From contig CAZTBB010000002.1 in the NCBI GenBank assembly GCA_964611755.1, positions 1-64,000 of the forward strand: a DNA stretch of 64,000 nucleotides, written 5' to 3'. The position numbers and the translations under genes are program-made. The notes beneath the pieces were generated by a model. The model did not search any database, was not told where the DNA came from, and worked only from the letters and a program-made list of their open reading frames with translations. Below are positions 43,665 to 52,815 of the stretch, piece by piece. Each line of letters begins with the position of its first letter. Position 1 is the first letter of the stretch. This DNA is from CAZTBB01 sp964611755 (GTDB taxonomy: Bacteria; Pseudomonadota; Alphaproteobacteria; Micavibrionales; Micavibrionaceae).

Positions 43665-45395
43665 TTAATCCAAACTATATCCGAGGTCTTTGATAATCGG
43701 CTCGAGCATGGGGATCACCGGCTCTAGATGTTTTTCAAAACGCTTCCATCGATTTTGTGAATCTTTATACAGTTTTTTATTAACCTGATGCCGCGATGGA
43801 GTCAGCGTTTCCGGCCCCTTTGATCCCTCTTTGCCTTTATAAAATCCATGCAGGCCATCATCCCATTCAAGGCCAAGAAAAGAGAGTATTTTCCCCATCT
43901 CAGCATCAAAATCGGCGATCACGTCTTCGTAGCGAAATTCGTAATAATCAAGCCCCAGTACCTCTTTTTGATATGACCATAATTTATAGTTTTCAATATA
44001 TAGCTCGGCTGTGCTTTCAATATTCAAAAACTCGAATGTGGAGATATTGACCGTAAAATGTTGCATGAAGGCGCTTAGGACACAATCAAGCGGGTGGCGC
44101 GTAATATGCAATATTTTTGATTGCGGAAAGAGGATATGCATCAAAAAGCCAAAGCGCTCATTCAGGGGCATTTTATCGATGAAAAACCTGTCTGTATTTT
44201 CGGATAGAACATGTGATTGTTTTTCATCATAAATGCCGCGCATGAATTCAATATGTGCGGTATCCAGTTTTTTGAAGTCCTGATATATATTCACGCCATA
44301 TTTTTGTTGTGCATGCATGTGGATCATCTCAAGGGCATGATGTTCATCATGGGTCAGTATTTGATTGTGCGCGTTCAGAATTTGGCCAACAAGTGTTGTG
44401 CCGGAGCGCGGAAAGCCGGTGAGAAAGATTGGCGCATGATAGGCAGTTGCAGGAGATTTTTTTGATAGATTTTGTATATCGCTTAAATTGGATTGAATAT
44501 TGTCTGCCGTGTTTTTCAGTGTTCTTTGGAAAGAGCCGCGTTTGAATTTATGCGCATGTTTTTGTTCAAGAATGGAATTGGCTTGTTTATAGAAGTTAAA
44601 CGCCTCATCGGGGTGACCGGTTTTTCGTTTGATTTCACCGCGCAAATGATCCTTGCGTGAAGGCTCCGAGAGCTTTGATGCATCGATTGTGAGCAGGATT
44701 TTTTCTGCCTCCTCATAGGCGCCGGCCTTTTCCAATTCACTGGCTTGGTAATAATGAACCATATCGGCGTGCGCCGGGTTTTGTTCATGTTTCTTGAGGA
44801 ATGCCGAGACAAATATTTTTTCTTTTTTGTCTAAATCAAATAATGCGATCAGTTGAACCACATGCGCAATGACAGTCGGGTTATTTTTATCGGATTTCAT
44901 CGCACGGATCAGATATTTCTTCGCTTTGTCAAATTGACGCTCATGCACAAGTGACAAAGCACAGCGTGCCCGCATTTCCGCGTGTTTGGAAAGACGTTTC
45001 AAACCTTTCTCAAACAATTCAACAGCATCTTGATGCATATGCATTTCCTGAGAACATATGCCCATATAAAAATAGGACATGGCATCATTCGGATTGATGG
45101 ACAGAGCCTGTGTGAGTGATTGAATGGCTGCGTTGATATTTTTGAAAACAGTTAACTGAATAGCGCCCAGATTACGCCAGACCAGATCATCATTTGGATT
45201 GATGTGCAAAGCTTTTTGGTAATGTTGAACGGCCACCGGGTGGTTGCCAACTGTCAGCGCAAGATCAGCATAGACCTTATGGGCCAAGTCGTCATTTTGG
45301 TTTGCTTGCAGGGCTTGCACGCAATATTTTTCTGCGTCTTGTAAATTCCCTTTATTGAGGGCATTGAGCGCGTTTTGTGCCAGGTTGTTGTTCAT
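43665..45395 (-). CDS. TPR-repeat protein with C-terminal sulfotransferase domain
   Basis: 576 residues. Residues 1-300 are tandem TPRs (for example NALNKGNLQDAEKYCVQALQ, VQHYQKALHINPNDDLVWRN, SLTQALSINPNDAMSYFYMG). The C-terminal domain (about 320-576) is a P-loop sulfotransferase with the PAPS 5'-phosphosulfate loop FLTGFPRSGTTLVGQIL (near 329) and the 3'-phosphate-binding HITRHPLDCVLSAF. It probably transfers sulfate to a protein or glycan, the TPRs binding the acceptor, as in bacterial TPR-sulfotransferases. The acceptor is unknown. Three copies of a 10-bp repeat lie before its start. Confidence 0.9.
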   Translation of the reverse strand: MNNNLAQNALNALNKGNLQDAEKYCVQALQANQNDDLAHKVYADLALTVGNHPVAVQHYQKALHINPNDDLVWRNLGAIQLTVFKNINAAIQSLTQALSINPNDAMSYFYMGICSQEMHMHQDAVELFEKGLKRLSKHAEMRARCALSLVHERQFDKAKKYLIRAMKSDKNNPTVIAHVVQLIALFDLDKKEKIFVSAFLKKHEQNPAHADMVHYYQASELEKAGAYEEAEKILLTIDASKLSEPSRKDHLRGEIKRKTGHPDEAFNFYKQANSILEQKHAHKFKRGSFQRTLKNTADNIQSNLSDIQNLSKKSPATAYHAPIFLTGFPRSGTTLVGQILNAHNQILTHDEHHALEMIHMHAQQKYGVNIYQDFKKLDTAHIEFMRGIYDEKQSHVLSENTDRFFIDKMPLNERFGFLMHILFPQSKILHITRHPLDCVLSAFMQHFTVNISTFEFLNIESTAELYIENYKLWSYQKEVLGLDYYEFRYEDVIADFDAEMGKILSFLGLEWDDGLHGFYKGKEGSKGPETLTPSRHQVNKKLYKDSQNRWKRFEKHLEPVIPMLEPIIKDLGYSLD

Positions 45396-45397
45396 AT

Positions 45398-45459
45398 TAT
45401 CTTTGATAATGTGTCATGATAACGTATCTTTGATCTCAGCTTATTATCTTATCTTTGAT
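45398..45459. repeat. Three direct repeats TATCTTTGAT upstream of the sulfotransferase
   Basis: TATCTTTGAT occurs exactly at 45398-45407, 45425-45434 and 45450-45459 (27 and 25 bases apart) in the 105-bp divergent gap. On the minus strand (ATCAAAGATA) the first copy touches the start of the TPR-sulfotransferase gene. Even spacing suggests binding of one regulator along one face of the DNA. Confidence 0.6.
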
Positions 45460-45500
45460 AGCACAACTCTTGATAAAAAATGCTTCAGGCTTACGCATAA

Positions 45501-46397
45501 ATGAAATTACGTTTAATGAATGATTGGCAAAATGGAGGGATATTAATCTCCATCCTTGCTGCGTTTATTGGCTTTACACTCTGGTCGGTGGGTGATGCGT
45601 TTATCCGGTATTTCAAGGACTATCCGGTGCCTGTGATTGTGGTTTTATCCAATGGCGGGTGCCTGTTATTGCTCGTTTTATTGTCCAATTATCTGGGCGG
45701 TTTCAAAAAAACACTGACCAAGCCCAAATTAAAAATGCGGATCGCACGCGGTGCATGTTTGTCGATTTCTAATCTTCTCGGGTTTATTGCCTTTATGAAT
45801 CTGGATTTGGCGACTGCCTATGCGCTGATTTTCTGTGCGCCGTTTATGGCAAAGATTTTTTCGGTATTGCTGATGGGCGAGCAGATTCGCCTGCGGTCGT
45901 GGGTTATTACATGTATCGGGTTTATCGGGGTTTTGATTGTCGTGCGCCCGGGAATGATACCGTTGAATATCGGCACTGCAGCGGCACTTGGGTTAACCGT
46001 CTTTTTCTCTCTCGGCTATGTGCTCGGGCGTTATATCGGGCCGGATAATCAAACGCTTTTATCGATGACAATATTCCAGTTCTTGATCATGTTTTGCATT
46101 ATGCTGTTTCCGGCCATTAGCCTCTGGCATACGGTGGATGTCACAATGCAGGATCTTGGCATTTTTGCCTTCATGAGCCTTTGCTTTGTCGCGGGCTCTA
46201 TTTTGGTGGCCAAGGCCTTTGCCCATGCGCCCGCGGCCTATATCGCGCCGGTGCATTATGTGCAAATTCTTTGGGGCGTATTGCTGGGTGCGGTTATGTT
46301 TGGTGAATATCCCGATAACTGGACCATAGCCGGTGGGTCCATCATTGTGATTGCCGGCCTGCTTTTGATTAAATTTTCGCGCAGAGTCGTGGCTTAA
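45501..46397 (+). CDS. EamA/DMT-superfamily transporter
   Basis: 298 residues with about ten hydrophobic segments in two repeated EamA halves: FIGFTLWSVGDAFIRYFKDY near the N-terminus, ATAYALIFCAPFMAKIFSVL and GFIGVLIVVRPG at the first half's end, then PAAYIAPVHYVQILWGVLLG and FGEYPDNWTIAGGSIIVIAG in the second. This pattern (RPG, EY/FGE) is standard for S-adenosylmethionine/amino-acid/drug exporters of the DMT group. The substrate cannot be read. The nearest gene on the far side is a convergent aminotransferase. Confidence 0.88.
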   Translation: MKLRLMNDWQNGGILISILAAFIGFTLWSVGDAFIRYFKDYPVPVIVVLSNGGCLLLLVLLSNYLGGFKKTLTKPKLKMRIARGACLSISNLLGFIAFMNLDLATAYALIFCAPFMAKIFSVLLMGEQIRLRSWVITCIGFIGVLIVVRPGMIPLNIGTAAALGLTVFFSLGYVLGRYIGPDNQTLLSMTIFQFLIMFCIMLFPAISLWHTVDVTMQDLGIFAFMSLCFVAGSILVAKAFAHAPAAYIAPVHYVQILWGVLLGAVMFGEYPDNWTIAGGSIIVIAGLLLIKFSRRVVA

Positions 46398-46400
46398 ACC

Positions 46401-47783
46401 TTACGCAGGTTCAGTTTGTTCCAATAGATCAACAAGGCGCTGTGCTGCTTCTATGGAGCGCTCTTCTGTGTAGGCAATGCGGAAAGAATTTGGCGCTTCA
46501 AAATCTGTTCCAGGAACAATACCCACGCCGGCATGAACGGCGGCGGCTTTTGCGAAATCACTCACGCTGGTGATTGTTTTTCCAGCAGATGATTCTAGGC
46601 CAAGCTCACTCAGATCATCATTGGCGCTTAAGCCTTTGGCTAGTGGCAAATCATCTTTGAATTTACGGCCGATATACGCTTCGATCGATGGGAAAGCGTA
46701 GAATGACCCACCTGGTCTTGGTGTAACAAGATCGGTTGTTTCGAGCTTAGCAAGAACAGCATCTCTCCAACGTTCGAGCATAGGAATTTTTTGCGCGCGC
46801 AGAGCGGATATTTGATCAAAAGTGCCTTTGATTGTTCCGGATTTGATTTGATCGGCATAGGCTTCGGGGTTCTCATAAGCTTGGACCATCATGTTATGGC
46901 CAAGGATGGCGGAGATACCAAGCCATTGACCAATCACAGGGGCATTGCCCGCTTTGTGGGAGTTGAGGCTTTTGATTGGCTTCATAATCGCTTCTGGACC
47001 ACTCAGCCAGCCAACGCGCTCGCCGGCCATTTCATCAGATTTAGAGAAACAGTTTACGCGCACTGTGCGATTGGCCAAATCAGGAGCGACTTTGTTTAAA
47101 TGCGTGCGCTCTTTGCCATCAAAGATGTAATGCTCATACATATCTTCTGTAACAATATAGACGTGCGGATTTTCACGCAGTACGTGTGCAAGGGCTTCGA
47201 GTTCTTGATCAGTGTATGATGTCCCGCCGGGATTGTGCGGGGATGTCAGCATGAAATATTTTGTTTTATCCGTGATCGCTGCGCGCAATTGATCTGGTGT
47301 GATTTTATAATCCTGAGAGGCGGGGCAATCAACATTGACCATCTTCCCACCTGAATTTTTCAACATCGGATCATGCGATAACCAATATGGTGTTGGCACG
47401 ATAACTTCATCGCGGCCATCAAAATTAGGATTGGATTTATCACCGAATGTTCCATGCATCAATGCAGCCAATGCACCTTTACCGCCAGGCGTGAGCAAGA
47501 TGTCTGTAGCTGGATTTGTTTCGATGCCGTAATCTTGAAGTTCTTTATAGGCAATGGCTTGACGGAGCTGGTCTGTGCCCGGAGCGGCCGTGTAACCAAG
47601 AGCCATATGTTTTGCCAAATATTTGAAGGAGCGACGGATATGCGGAGCCAGTTCAAATTTTAATTCACCGGCACCAAGGCTAATCGTGTCAACGCCCAAA
47701 GATTTGAGAGAGGCCATCTGGCCTTTTACGGCCAATGTGCCTGATGGGGGAACTTCTACAGAAACAGGGTTAGATCCAGTCAT
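46401..47783 (-). CDS. Class I/II PLP-dependent aminotransferase (aspartate aminotransferase-like)
   Basis: 460 residues, somewhat longer than AspC. It has SLGAGELKFELAPHI near the N-terminus, TPGGKGALAALMHGTFG, SPHNPGGTSYTDQELEAL, IVTEDMYEHYIFDG and the PLP-lysine loop VNCFSKSDEMAGERVGWLSG (Lys in FSK). The C-terminal FRIAYTEERSIEAAQRL carries the substrate-binding Arg. It probably exchanges an amino group between an amino acid and 2-oxoglutarate or oxaloacetate; exact substrates are not clear. A family subgroup with the CFSKSDEMAGERVGW loop is common in Bacteria but poorly characterised. Confidence 0.88.
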   Translation of the reverse strand: MTGSNPVSVEVPPSGTLAVKGQMASLKSLGVDTISLGAGELKFELAPHIRRSFKYLAKHMALGYTAAPGTDQLRQAIAYKELQDYGIETNPATDILLTPGGKGALAALMHGTFGDKSNPNFDGRDEVIVPTPYWLSHDPMLKNSGGKMVNVDCPASQDYKITPDQLRAAITDKTKYFMLTSPHNPGGTSYTDQELEALAHVLRENPHVYIVTEDMYEHYIFDGKERTHLNKVAPDLANRTVRVNCFSKSDEMAGERVGWLSGPEAIMKPIKSLNSHKAGNAPVIGQWLGISAILGHNMMVQAYENPEAYADQIKSGTIKGTFDQISALRAQKIPMLERWRDAVLAKLETTDLVTPRPGGSFYAFPSIEAYIGRKFKDDLPLAKGLSANDDLSELGLESSAGKTITSVSDFAKAAAVHAGVGIVPGTDFEAPNSFRIAYTEERSIEAAQRLVDLLEQTEPA

Positions 47784-47914
47784 TTTTTACTCCAGTAACA
47801 CGATAATTGTCATATTGCTTAAATAATTATTTTGATAATTGCAAATTAAATCTTTAAATATATGACAGCCGGTGCATGTGCACGCAAAGCAGAGTTAATT
47901 TTGAAAGAGAAAAG

Positions 47915-49516
47915 ATGAGCCAGACCAACGTTGTTTCTATGAGTGAGATTTCCGAACAGCATGAACATATTTTGATCCTCGATTTTGGATCACAAGTCAC
48001 ACAATTGATCGCCCGCCGTGTGCGCGAGAGCGGAGTATATTGTGAGATATGGCCATTCAATCAGGCTGATATGGAGCGCATCAAAGCCTATGACCCGAAA
48101 GGGATTATTCTCTCGGGCGGGCCATGCAGTGTGACTGATGAGGGATCACCCAGAGCGCCGGAAGGCATTTTCGAAATGGGCTTGCCGATCTTTGGAATTT
48201 GTTACGGCCAGCAAACCATGGTCGAGCAACTAGGCGGGAAAGTTGAAAAGGGCGAGCATCATGGCGGCGGTGAATTTGGCCGCGCCTATGTGGATGTCAG
48301 CGGGCATGATGACTTGCTCGATGGTGTCTGGGATCAGGGCGCGCATGAACAGGTCTGGATGAGCCATGGCGACCGTGTCACCGCCTTGCCTGAGGGCTTC
48401 GAAGTGGTGGGCACATCCGAAGGCGCACCATTCGCATTTGTCGCCGATAAAAGCCGCCATTTCTATGGCGTGCAGTTCCACCCCGAAGTGGTGCATACGC
48501 CGCATGGGGCGCAGCTCTTGAAGAATTTCACTCATAATGTGTGTGGCTGTGCGGGTGATTGGACAATGGAGAATTTCAAGGATGAGGCGATTGCCAAAAT
48601 CCGCACCCAAGTCGGCGACGGTAAAGTGATTTGCGGCCTGTCCGGCGGGGTTGATAGCTCGGTCACGGCTGTGCTTTTGCATGAGGCGATTGGTGATCAG
48701 CTCACTTGTATCTATGTGGATACCGGCATGATGCGTATGGGTGAGAGCGAGCAAGTCGTCACGCTCTTCCGTGATCATTACAATATTCCACTGATTCATG
48801 AAGATGCCTCGGCGCTGTTTTTGGGCAATCTGGATGGAATTTCCGATCCCGAGACCAAGCGTAAAACAATCGGCAAGCTGTTCATTGACGTCTTTGATGA
48901 GTGTAAGAGCCGCATTGGCGGGGCAAAATTCTTGGCGCAGGGCACGCTCTATCCGGATGTAATCGAAAGCGTCAGCTTTACCGGCGGGCCAAGCGTGACG
49001 ATTAAATCGCACCATAATGTCGGCGGCCTGCCCGAAGAGATGGAATTGGAATTGGTCGAGCCATTGCGCGAATTATTCAAGGACGAGGTGCGTGAGCTTG
49101 GCCGCGCGCTCGGCATGCCCGAAGATTTCATTCGCCGTCACCCCTTCCCGGGGCCGGGTCTGGCGATCCGCTTGCCGGGCGAAATCACGGGCGAGAAGCT
49201 CGACATTTTGCGCAAGGCCGATGCGATTTATCTGGAGGAAATCCAGAACGCAGGGCTCTATGACGCGATCTGGCAAGCCTTTGCGGTCTTGCTGCCCGTG
49301 AAAACGGTGGGCGTGATGGGTGATGACCGCACCTATGATCATGTCTGCGCGTTGCGGGCTGTGACATCCACGGATGGCATGACGGCCGATTATTACCCCT
49401 TCCCGCATGAATTTCTGGGGCGCGTTGCCACACGGATCATCAATGAGGTGAAGGGCATTAACCGCGTGACCTACGACATTACCTCCAAACCCCCCGGTAC
49501 GATCGAATGGGAGTAG
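47915..49516 (+). CDS. guaA: GMP synthase (glutamine-hydrolysing)
   Basis: 533 residues from the ATG at 47915. The glutaminase domain has the nucleophile Cys96 ([16 protein letters not shown]) and [10 protein letters not shown]. The ATP-pyrophosphatase domain has the P-loop LSGGVDSSV (about 243-251). The C-terminal dimerisation domain ends [13 protein letters not shown], the family end. It makes GMP from XMP with glutamine and ATP. guaB, in the same window, makes XMP. Confidence 0.97.
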   Translation: MSQTNVVSMSEISEQHEHILILDFGSQVTQLIARRVRESGVYCEIWPFNQADMERIKAYDPKGIILSGGPCSVTDEGSPRAPEGIFEMGLPIFGICYGQQTMVEQLGGKVEKGEHHGGGEFGRAYVDVSGHDDLLDGVWDQGAHEQVWMSHGDRVTALPEGFEVVGTSEGAPFAFVADKSRHFYGVQFHPEVVHTPHGAQLLKNFTHNVCGCAGDWTMENFKDEAIAKIRTQVGDGKVICGLSGGVDSSVTAVLLHEAIGDQLTCIYVDTGMMRMGESEQVVTLFRDHYNIPLIHEDASALFLGNLDGISDPETKRKTIGKLFIDVFDECKSRIGGAKFLAQGTLYPDVIESVSFTGGPSVTIKSHHNVGGLPEEMELELVEPLRELFKDEVRELGRALGMPEDFIRRHPFPGPGLAIRLPGEITGEKLDILRKADAIYLEEIQNAGLYDAIWQAFAVLLPVKTVGVMGDDRTYDHVCALRAVTSTDGMTADYYPFPHEFLGRVATRIINEVKGINRVTYDITSKPPGTIEWE

Positions 49517-49521
49517 TAGAA

Positions 49522-49770
49522 ATGAATAGAACAGAAACAGAATCAGAAATAAGAAAACTTTATTTGCAGTGGCCTGATGCAGGTAATCAAGGCAATATAG
49601 GCGAAGAAGCTTTTTCCTTTTATGGTTGGTTGAGAGACAAAAACAAAGATGTTTTGCATGACAGCCCACTTCTGAGACAAAATGATCCTCCTCAAGTTAT
49701 TCAAGGTTGGATAAAAGATTCTTATGAACGTGAAAAAAGTAAAAAAAATGACACTGAAAACCGACATTAA
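49522..49770 (+). CDS. Small orphan protein, 82 residues
   Basis: 82 residues from an ATG at 49522, six bases after the guaA stop. No family is recognised. It is charged and helical, with KLYLQWPDAGNQGN, EEAFSFYGWLRDKN and a very basic/acidic end (YEREKSKKNDTENRH). No signal peptide or membrane segment. It overlaps the His-rich gene by 23 bases in a different frame, so at most one may be used strongly. Its AT-rich composition differs from guaA. Confidence 0.5.
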   Translation: MNRTETESEIRKLYLQWPDAGNQGNIGEEAFSFYGWLRDKNKDVLHDSPLLRQNDPPQVIQGWIKDSYEREKSKKNDTENRH

Positions 49771-49966
49771 AAACAAGCTTCTTATGTCCTCGACCATGCC
49801 GGCGGGGACGGGGGGATCGATGCCGTTAACGGGCACTGTGGGGCATAATCATGCCCATTCTCACGCACATACGCATGATCACAGCCATGCCCATAAACAC
49901 GGGCCGGGATGCGGGTGCGGGACGCCTTTGGCCGATGACGGGGATGAATTCGAGGATGAAGAGTAG
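49748..49966 (+). CDS. His-rich small protein, likely metal-binding
   Basis: 72 residues from the ATG at 49748; an ATG at 49724 would give 80. The centre is an alternating His run: HNHAHSHAHTHDHSHAHK, with 10 His in 18 residues, then GPGCGCG and an acidic tail (DDGDEFEDEE). This composition is typical of nickel/zinc/copper-binding tails and metallochaperones (HypB- or SlyD-like ends), but no fold around it is known. No urease or hydrogenase genes are in the window. It follows guaA without a clear promoter. Confidence 0.6.
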   Translation: MTLKTDIKNKLLMSSTMPAGTGGSMPLTGTVGHNHAHSHAHTHDHSHAHKHGPGCGCGTPLADDGDEFEDEE

Positions 49967-50053
49967 CGCCCTCAAGGCTTAACCAGAGCGTGTTTCACGG
50001 CTCCTCCCGTTTTTCAATTTGCATAAATCAAAAAAACTCTCTTTAATGCGGGG

Positions 50054-50587
50054 ATGACCCAGACATTGGAGACAAATCTTGTAAGAGCATCATCGCGCCC
50101 GGATTTTATCGCGGCGGCGCGGCAGACAGATCAACATAAGGTTATTTTAGATGGCTATACGGAGCCGGAGGGCGTGCGGGCTTATTTAAATAAATTGCGC
50201 AAGCGCGATATCAAAAAGCTGGGCCCTGTCTTCGGGGCGGTCACCTTTACCGATGGTCAGGTTGACACAATTGAATATGACGGGCGAAAGCGTTTACCGC
50301 CGGAGCTTTATGGCATGATCATGGATTTAGCCAGCTTGTATCATCAATCAACCGATGAGCCGCGCGTGCATTTCACCTTATCAGCCATTCGAGATGGGGA
50401 CTGGCATGCACATTATCAAACTTTCATGACCTATGGGTTGATCAATAAAGGCACGCAGCATTTAGAAGGCACAGTGGAGGAGCGCACACCGTTTCTATTC
50501 AAACCAATGGTGCAGCATCGCTCGCCCCATATTGACAAGCGGGAGCCGCGCCTTGTCTGTACCTTTTTTCCCGAGACGGATATCTAA
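50054..50587 (+). CDS. Uncharacterised 177-residue protein
   Basis: 177 residues without signal peptide. I do not recognise a family. Features are RDIKKLGPVFGAVTFTDGQV near the middle, YHQSTDEPRVHFTLSAIRDG, DWHAHYQTFMTYG and the C-terminal SPHIDKREPRLVCTFFP. The H-x-D... pattern (His in WHAH and SPHID) and the final RLVCTFF strand would suit a cupin or 2-oxoglutarate-oxygenase-like sheet (HxD ... H ... R), only as a weak possibility. It is 65 bp upstream of yqgE in the same direction. Confidence 0.7.
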   Translation: MTQTLETNLVRASSRPDFIAAARQTDQHKVILDGYTEPEGVRAYLNKLRKRDIKKLGPVFGAVTFTDGQVDTIEYDGRKRLPPELYGMIMDLASLYHQSTDEPRVHFTLSAIRDGDWHAHYQTFMTYGLINKGTQHLEGTVEERTPFLFKPMVQHRSPHIDKREPRLVCTFFPETDI

Positions 50588-50652
50588 ATCATACGCGCGT
50601 AATCCCTCTCTCTGCCCTTGGCAGGGAGGCACATTCGCGCTAGGTTATTGGC

Positions 50653-51240
50653 ATGAATATGATGCAAACCGAGAACGGATATTTGAATGGAAAGCTTTTG
50701 CTGGCGATGCCATCGATGAGCGATCCGCGCTTTCATAAATCGGTGATTTTTGTCTGCGCCCATGATGAAAATGGTGCGATGGGTTTGGTCGTGAACCAGA
50801 AAATGCAAGGCGTGGCCTTTTCCAAATTGCTCGAACAGCTTGGCTTGCTCTCCGATATTGATGTCTCGAAGGGCGATATCAATATCCCGGTGATGAGCGG
50901 CGGGCCCGTGGAGGCACAGCGCGGCTTTGTTTTGCATGGCGCGGATTTTAAGCGCGAGGAGACCATCCCTGTAAATGATGATTTTGCCGTGACAGGCACA
51001 GTTGAGGCACTCAAGGATATTGCACAGGGCAACGGTCCTAGCGAGCTGTTATTCGTGCTTGGTTATGCGGGATGGAGCCCGGGGCAGCTCGATGATGAAA
51101 TTCAGCAAAATGCCTGGCTGATGCTGGATGCGGATCAGGACATTATCTTCGGCACGGGGCCGGATGATAAATGGGATGTTGCCATTAAGCGCCTTGGTAT
51201 AGACCCATCAATGTTGTCAGGCGAGGCCGGCCGCGCCTAG
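50653..51240 (+). CDS. YqgE/AlgH family protein
   Basis: 195 residues. Family signatures are YLNGKLLLAMPSMSDPRFHK, IFVCAHDENGAMGLVVNQKM, MSGGPVEAQRGFVLHGADF, LGYAGWSPGQLDDEIQQNAW and DPSMLSGEAGRA. YqgE/AlgH is a widely conserved cytoplasmic protein of unknown activity, first linked to alginate control in Pseudomonas. The two ATGs (50653 and 50659) make the start uncertain by two residues. Confidence 0.93.
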   Translation: MNMMQTENGYLNGKLLLAMPSMSDPRFHKSVIFVCAHDENGAMGLVVNQKMQGVAFSKLLEQLGLLSDIDVSKGDINIPVMSGGPVEAQRGFVLHGADFKREETIPVNDDFAVTGTVEALKDIAQGNGPSELLFVLGYAGWSPGQLDDEIQQNAWLMLDADQDIIFGTGPDDKWDVAIKRLGIDPSMLSGEAGRA

Positions 51241-51263
51241 GACATAACAGACATGGAATAGGT

Positions 51264-51476
51264 TTAATCTGTGCCGCTTGGTGCGGGTGCGGTGGCGATA
51301 TGCGGTGCCGGTGCAACATCCGCCTGCGTATCATTTGATGCGGCAGAATTATGCCATATCTCGCTAATGCGTTGACGGTGGATGGCGGCTTCGGCGCCAT
51401 TTGGATCATCATCTCCGGCGGCATAATGAAAGGCTACGGAGACAGTTTTGGCAACTTTATTTAATGTATCTAGCAT
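51264..51476 (-). CDS. Small protein of unknown function, 70 residues
   Basis: 70 residues starting MLDTLNKVAKTVSVAFHYAA. A short N-terminal helix and a disordered Ala/Pro tail (ADVAPAPHIATAPAPSGTD). No family known. It has normal-looking codon use and a start 62 bp from the M16 gene's end. Judged likely but not certain to be coding. Confidence 0.45.
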   Translation of the reverse strand: MLDTLNKVAKTVSVAFHYAAGDDDPNGAEAAIHRQRISEIWHNSAASNDTQADVAPAPHIATAPAPSGTD

Positions 51477-51537
51477 GTGCCAACGTTACGATAAATATGG
51501 TTAATTTTTCGTTAACGATATGGAAACTAGGGGTTGT

Positions 51538-52815
51538 TTATGCCGCTTTTGCAGCGTGGAGCCGACCAGTGACATCATCATAGGTCTGAAGGTTTTGTAG
51601 CGGCCCGAGCCCCGAGAGTGTAGGTGTTGCGCTAAAGCTATTGATGGCGGCGCGCTGTAGATCATCGATTTGAAGTGCATCAATTTTTTCAATGATCTCG
51701 GCCTTATCCAAAAGCTTGTCACGGAAAAGCATATGCTTGGCATTTTGATCGGCGCGGCTCATCATTGATTCAAAGCTCATCAGAATGCCGGATTTCATTT
51801 GCGCTTTTGCACGGTCGAGCTCTTCTTGTGTGATATCGCTCTGGACTTTCATAAGTTCATCGCACAGAACGGGGATTAACTCCTTTGGCCCTTCGGGGCT
51901 AGTGCCGGCATAGATCATAAATTGCCCATTATCCTGATAGGCGGAATACATGGAATAGATCGCATAGACCAAGCCGCGCTTTTCGCGGATTTCATAGAAC
52001 AGGCGCGAGGACATCCCGCCGCCCAGCAATGTCGAGAGTGCTTTGGTCGCATAAAAATCTTCATGATTGCGGGCGCATGTGGGAAAGCCCAGCATGATAT
52101 GGGTTTGCTCAAGCTCTTTTTCGTGTCGGTGTTCTCCACCTTGATAGGTTGCTTCCGGTTTGGCTGCTTTTTCGCCCTTTTCGAGGGCATTTGTCAGAGA
52201 TTCCACTTTGGCACAGATATGATCATGATCGAGATTACCGGCTGCCGAGACTACTAAATTTTCACCGCGATAAAAACGGCTGACATAATTTTGCAACGTA
52301 TCGCGCGGCATCTTGGAAATGATCTCGCTTGTGCCTAGAATTGGCGCGCCGAGTGTTTGGCCGGGATAGGCCTTCTCATAGTAATTATCGTAGACCAGAT
52401 CATCGGGTGTGTCGGTGCACATGCCGATTTCTTGTAAAATCACCTGACGTTCACGCTCGACTTCGTCTTCTGGCATCGTTGAATTTTGCAACATATCTGC
52501 GAGCACATCGAGGGCAAGACCCGCATGTTCTTTCAAGAGATGCATATGATAGCTGGTGACTTCGCGGGACGTGTACGCGTTCATCTGGCCGCCCACATTT
52601 TCAATCTCTTCGGAGATTTGGCGGGCATCGCGCTTTTGCGTGCCTTTAAAGAGCATATGCTCCACCATGTGGGCCACACCATTTTCGGACATGTCCTCGT
52701 TGCGCGTACCGACATTGACCCAAAACCCAAGCGCGACACTCTCGACGCTCGGTATTGTGTCTGTAATGACGCGGATGCCATTGGGCAGTGTCGTGCTTTG
52801 TAATGTTTTATCCAT
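51538..52815 (-). CDS. M16-family metallopeptidase (insulinase/processing peptidase-like)
   Basis: 425 residues from the ATG at 52815, which overlaps the thrC stop by 8 bp. The inverted zinc motif His49-Met-Val-Glu52-His53 (GVAHMVEHMLFKGT) is intact, with the Glu of the downstream helix and the NAYTSREVTSYHMHL stretch of the active-site cleft. It resembles single-chain alphaproteobacterial homologues of mitochondrial processing peptidase beta and of PqqL-type proteases. The partner usually placed after thrC in Alphaproteobacteria is this gene. The C-terminal half carries the FYEIREKRGLVYAIYSMYSA repeat of the fold. Confidence 0.92.
   Translation of the reverse strand: MDKTLQSTTLPNGIRVITDTIPSVESVALGFWVNVGTRNEDMSENGVAHMVEHMLFKGTQKRDARQISEEIENVGGQMNAYTSREVTSYHMHLLKEHAGLALDVLADMLQNSTMPEDEVERERQVILQEIGMCTDTPDDLVYDNYYEKAYPGQTLGAPILGTSEIISKMPRDTLQNYVSRFYRGENLVVSAAGNLDHDHICAKVESLTNALEKGEKAAKPEATYQGGEHRHEKELEQTHIMLGFPTCARNHEDFYATKALSTLLGGGMSSRLFYEIREKRGLVYAIYSMYSAYQDNGQFMIYAGTSPEGPKELIPVLCDELMKVQSDITQEELDRAKAQMKSGILMSFESMMSRADQNAKHMLFRDKLLDKAEIIEKIDALQIDDLQRAAINSFSATPTLSGLGPLQNLQTYDDVTGRLHAAKAA

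Noticed and set aside
48230..49015. Minus-strand frame of 261 residues
   Set aside because: It lies fully antisense inside guaA, with a His/Arg/Ala-rich product typical of a shadow frame and no ribosome site of note.
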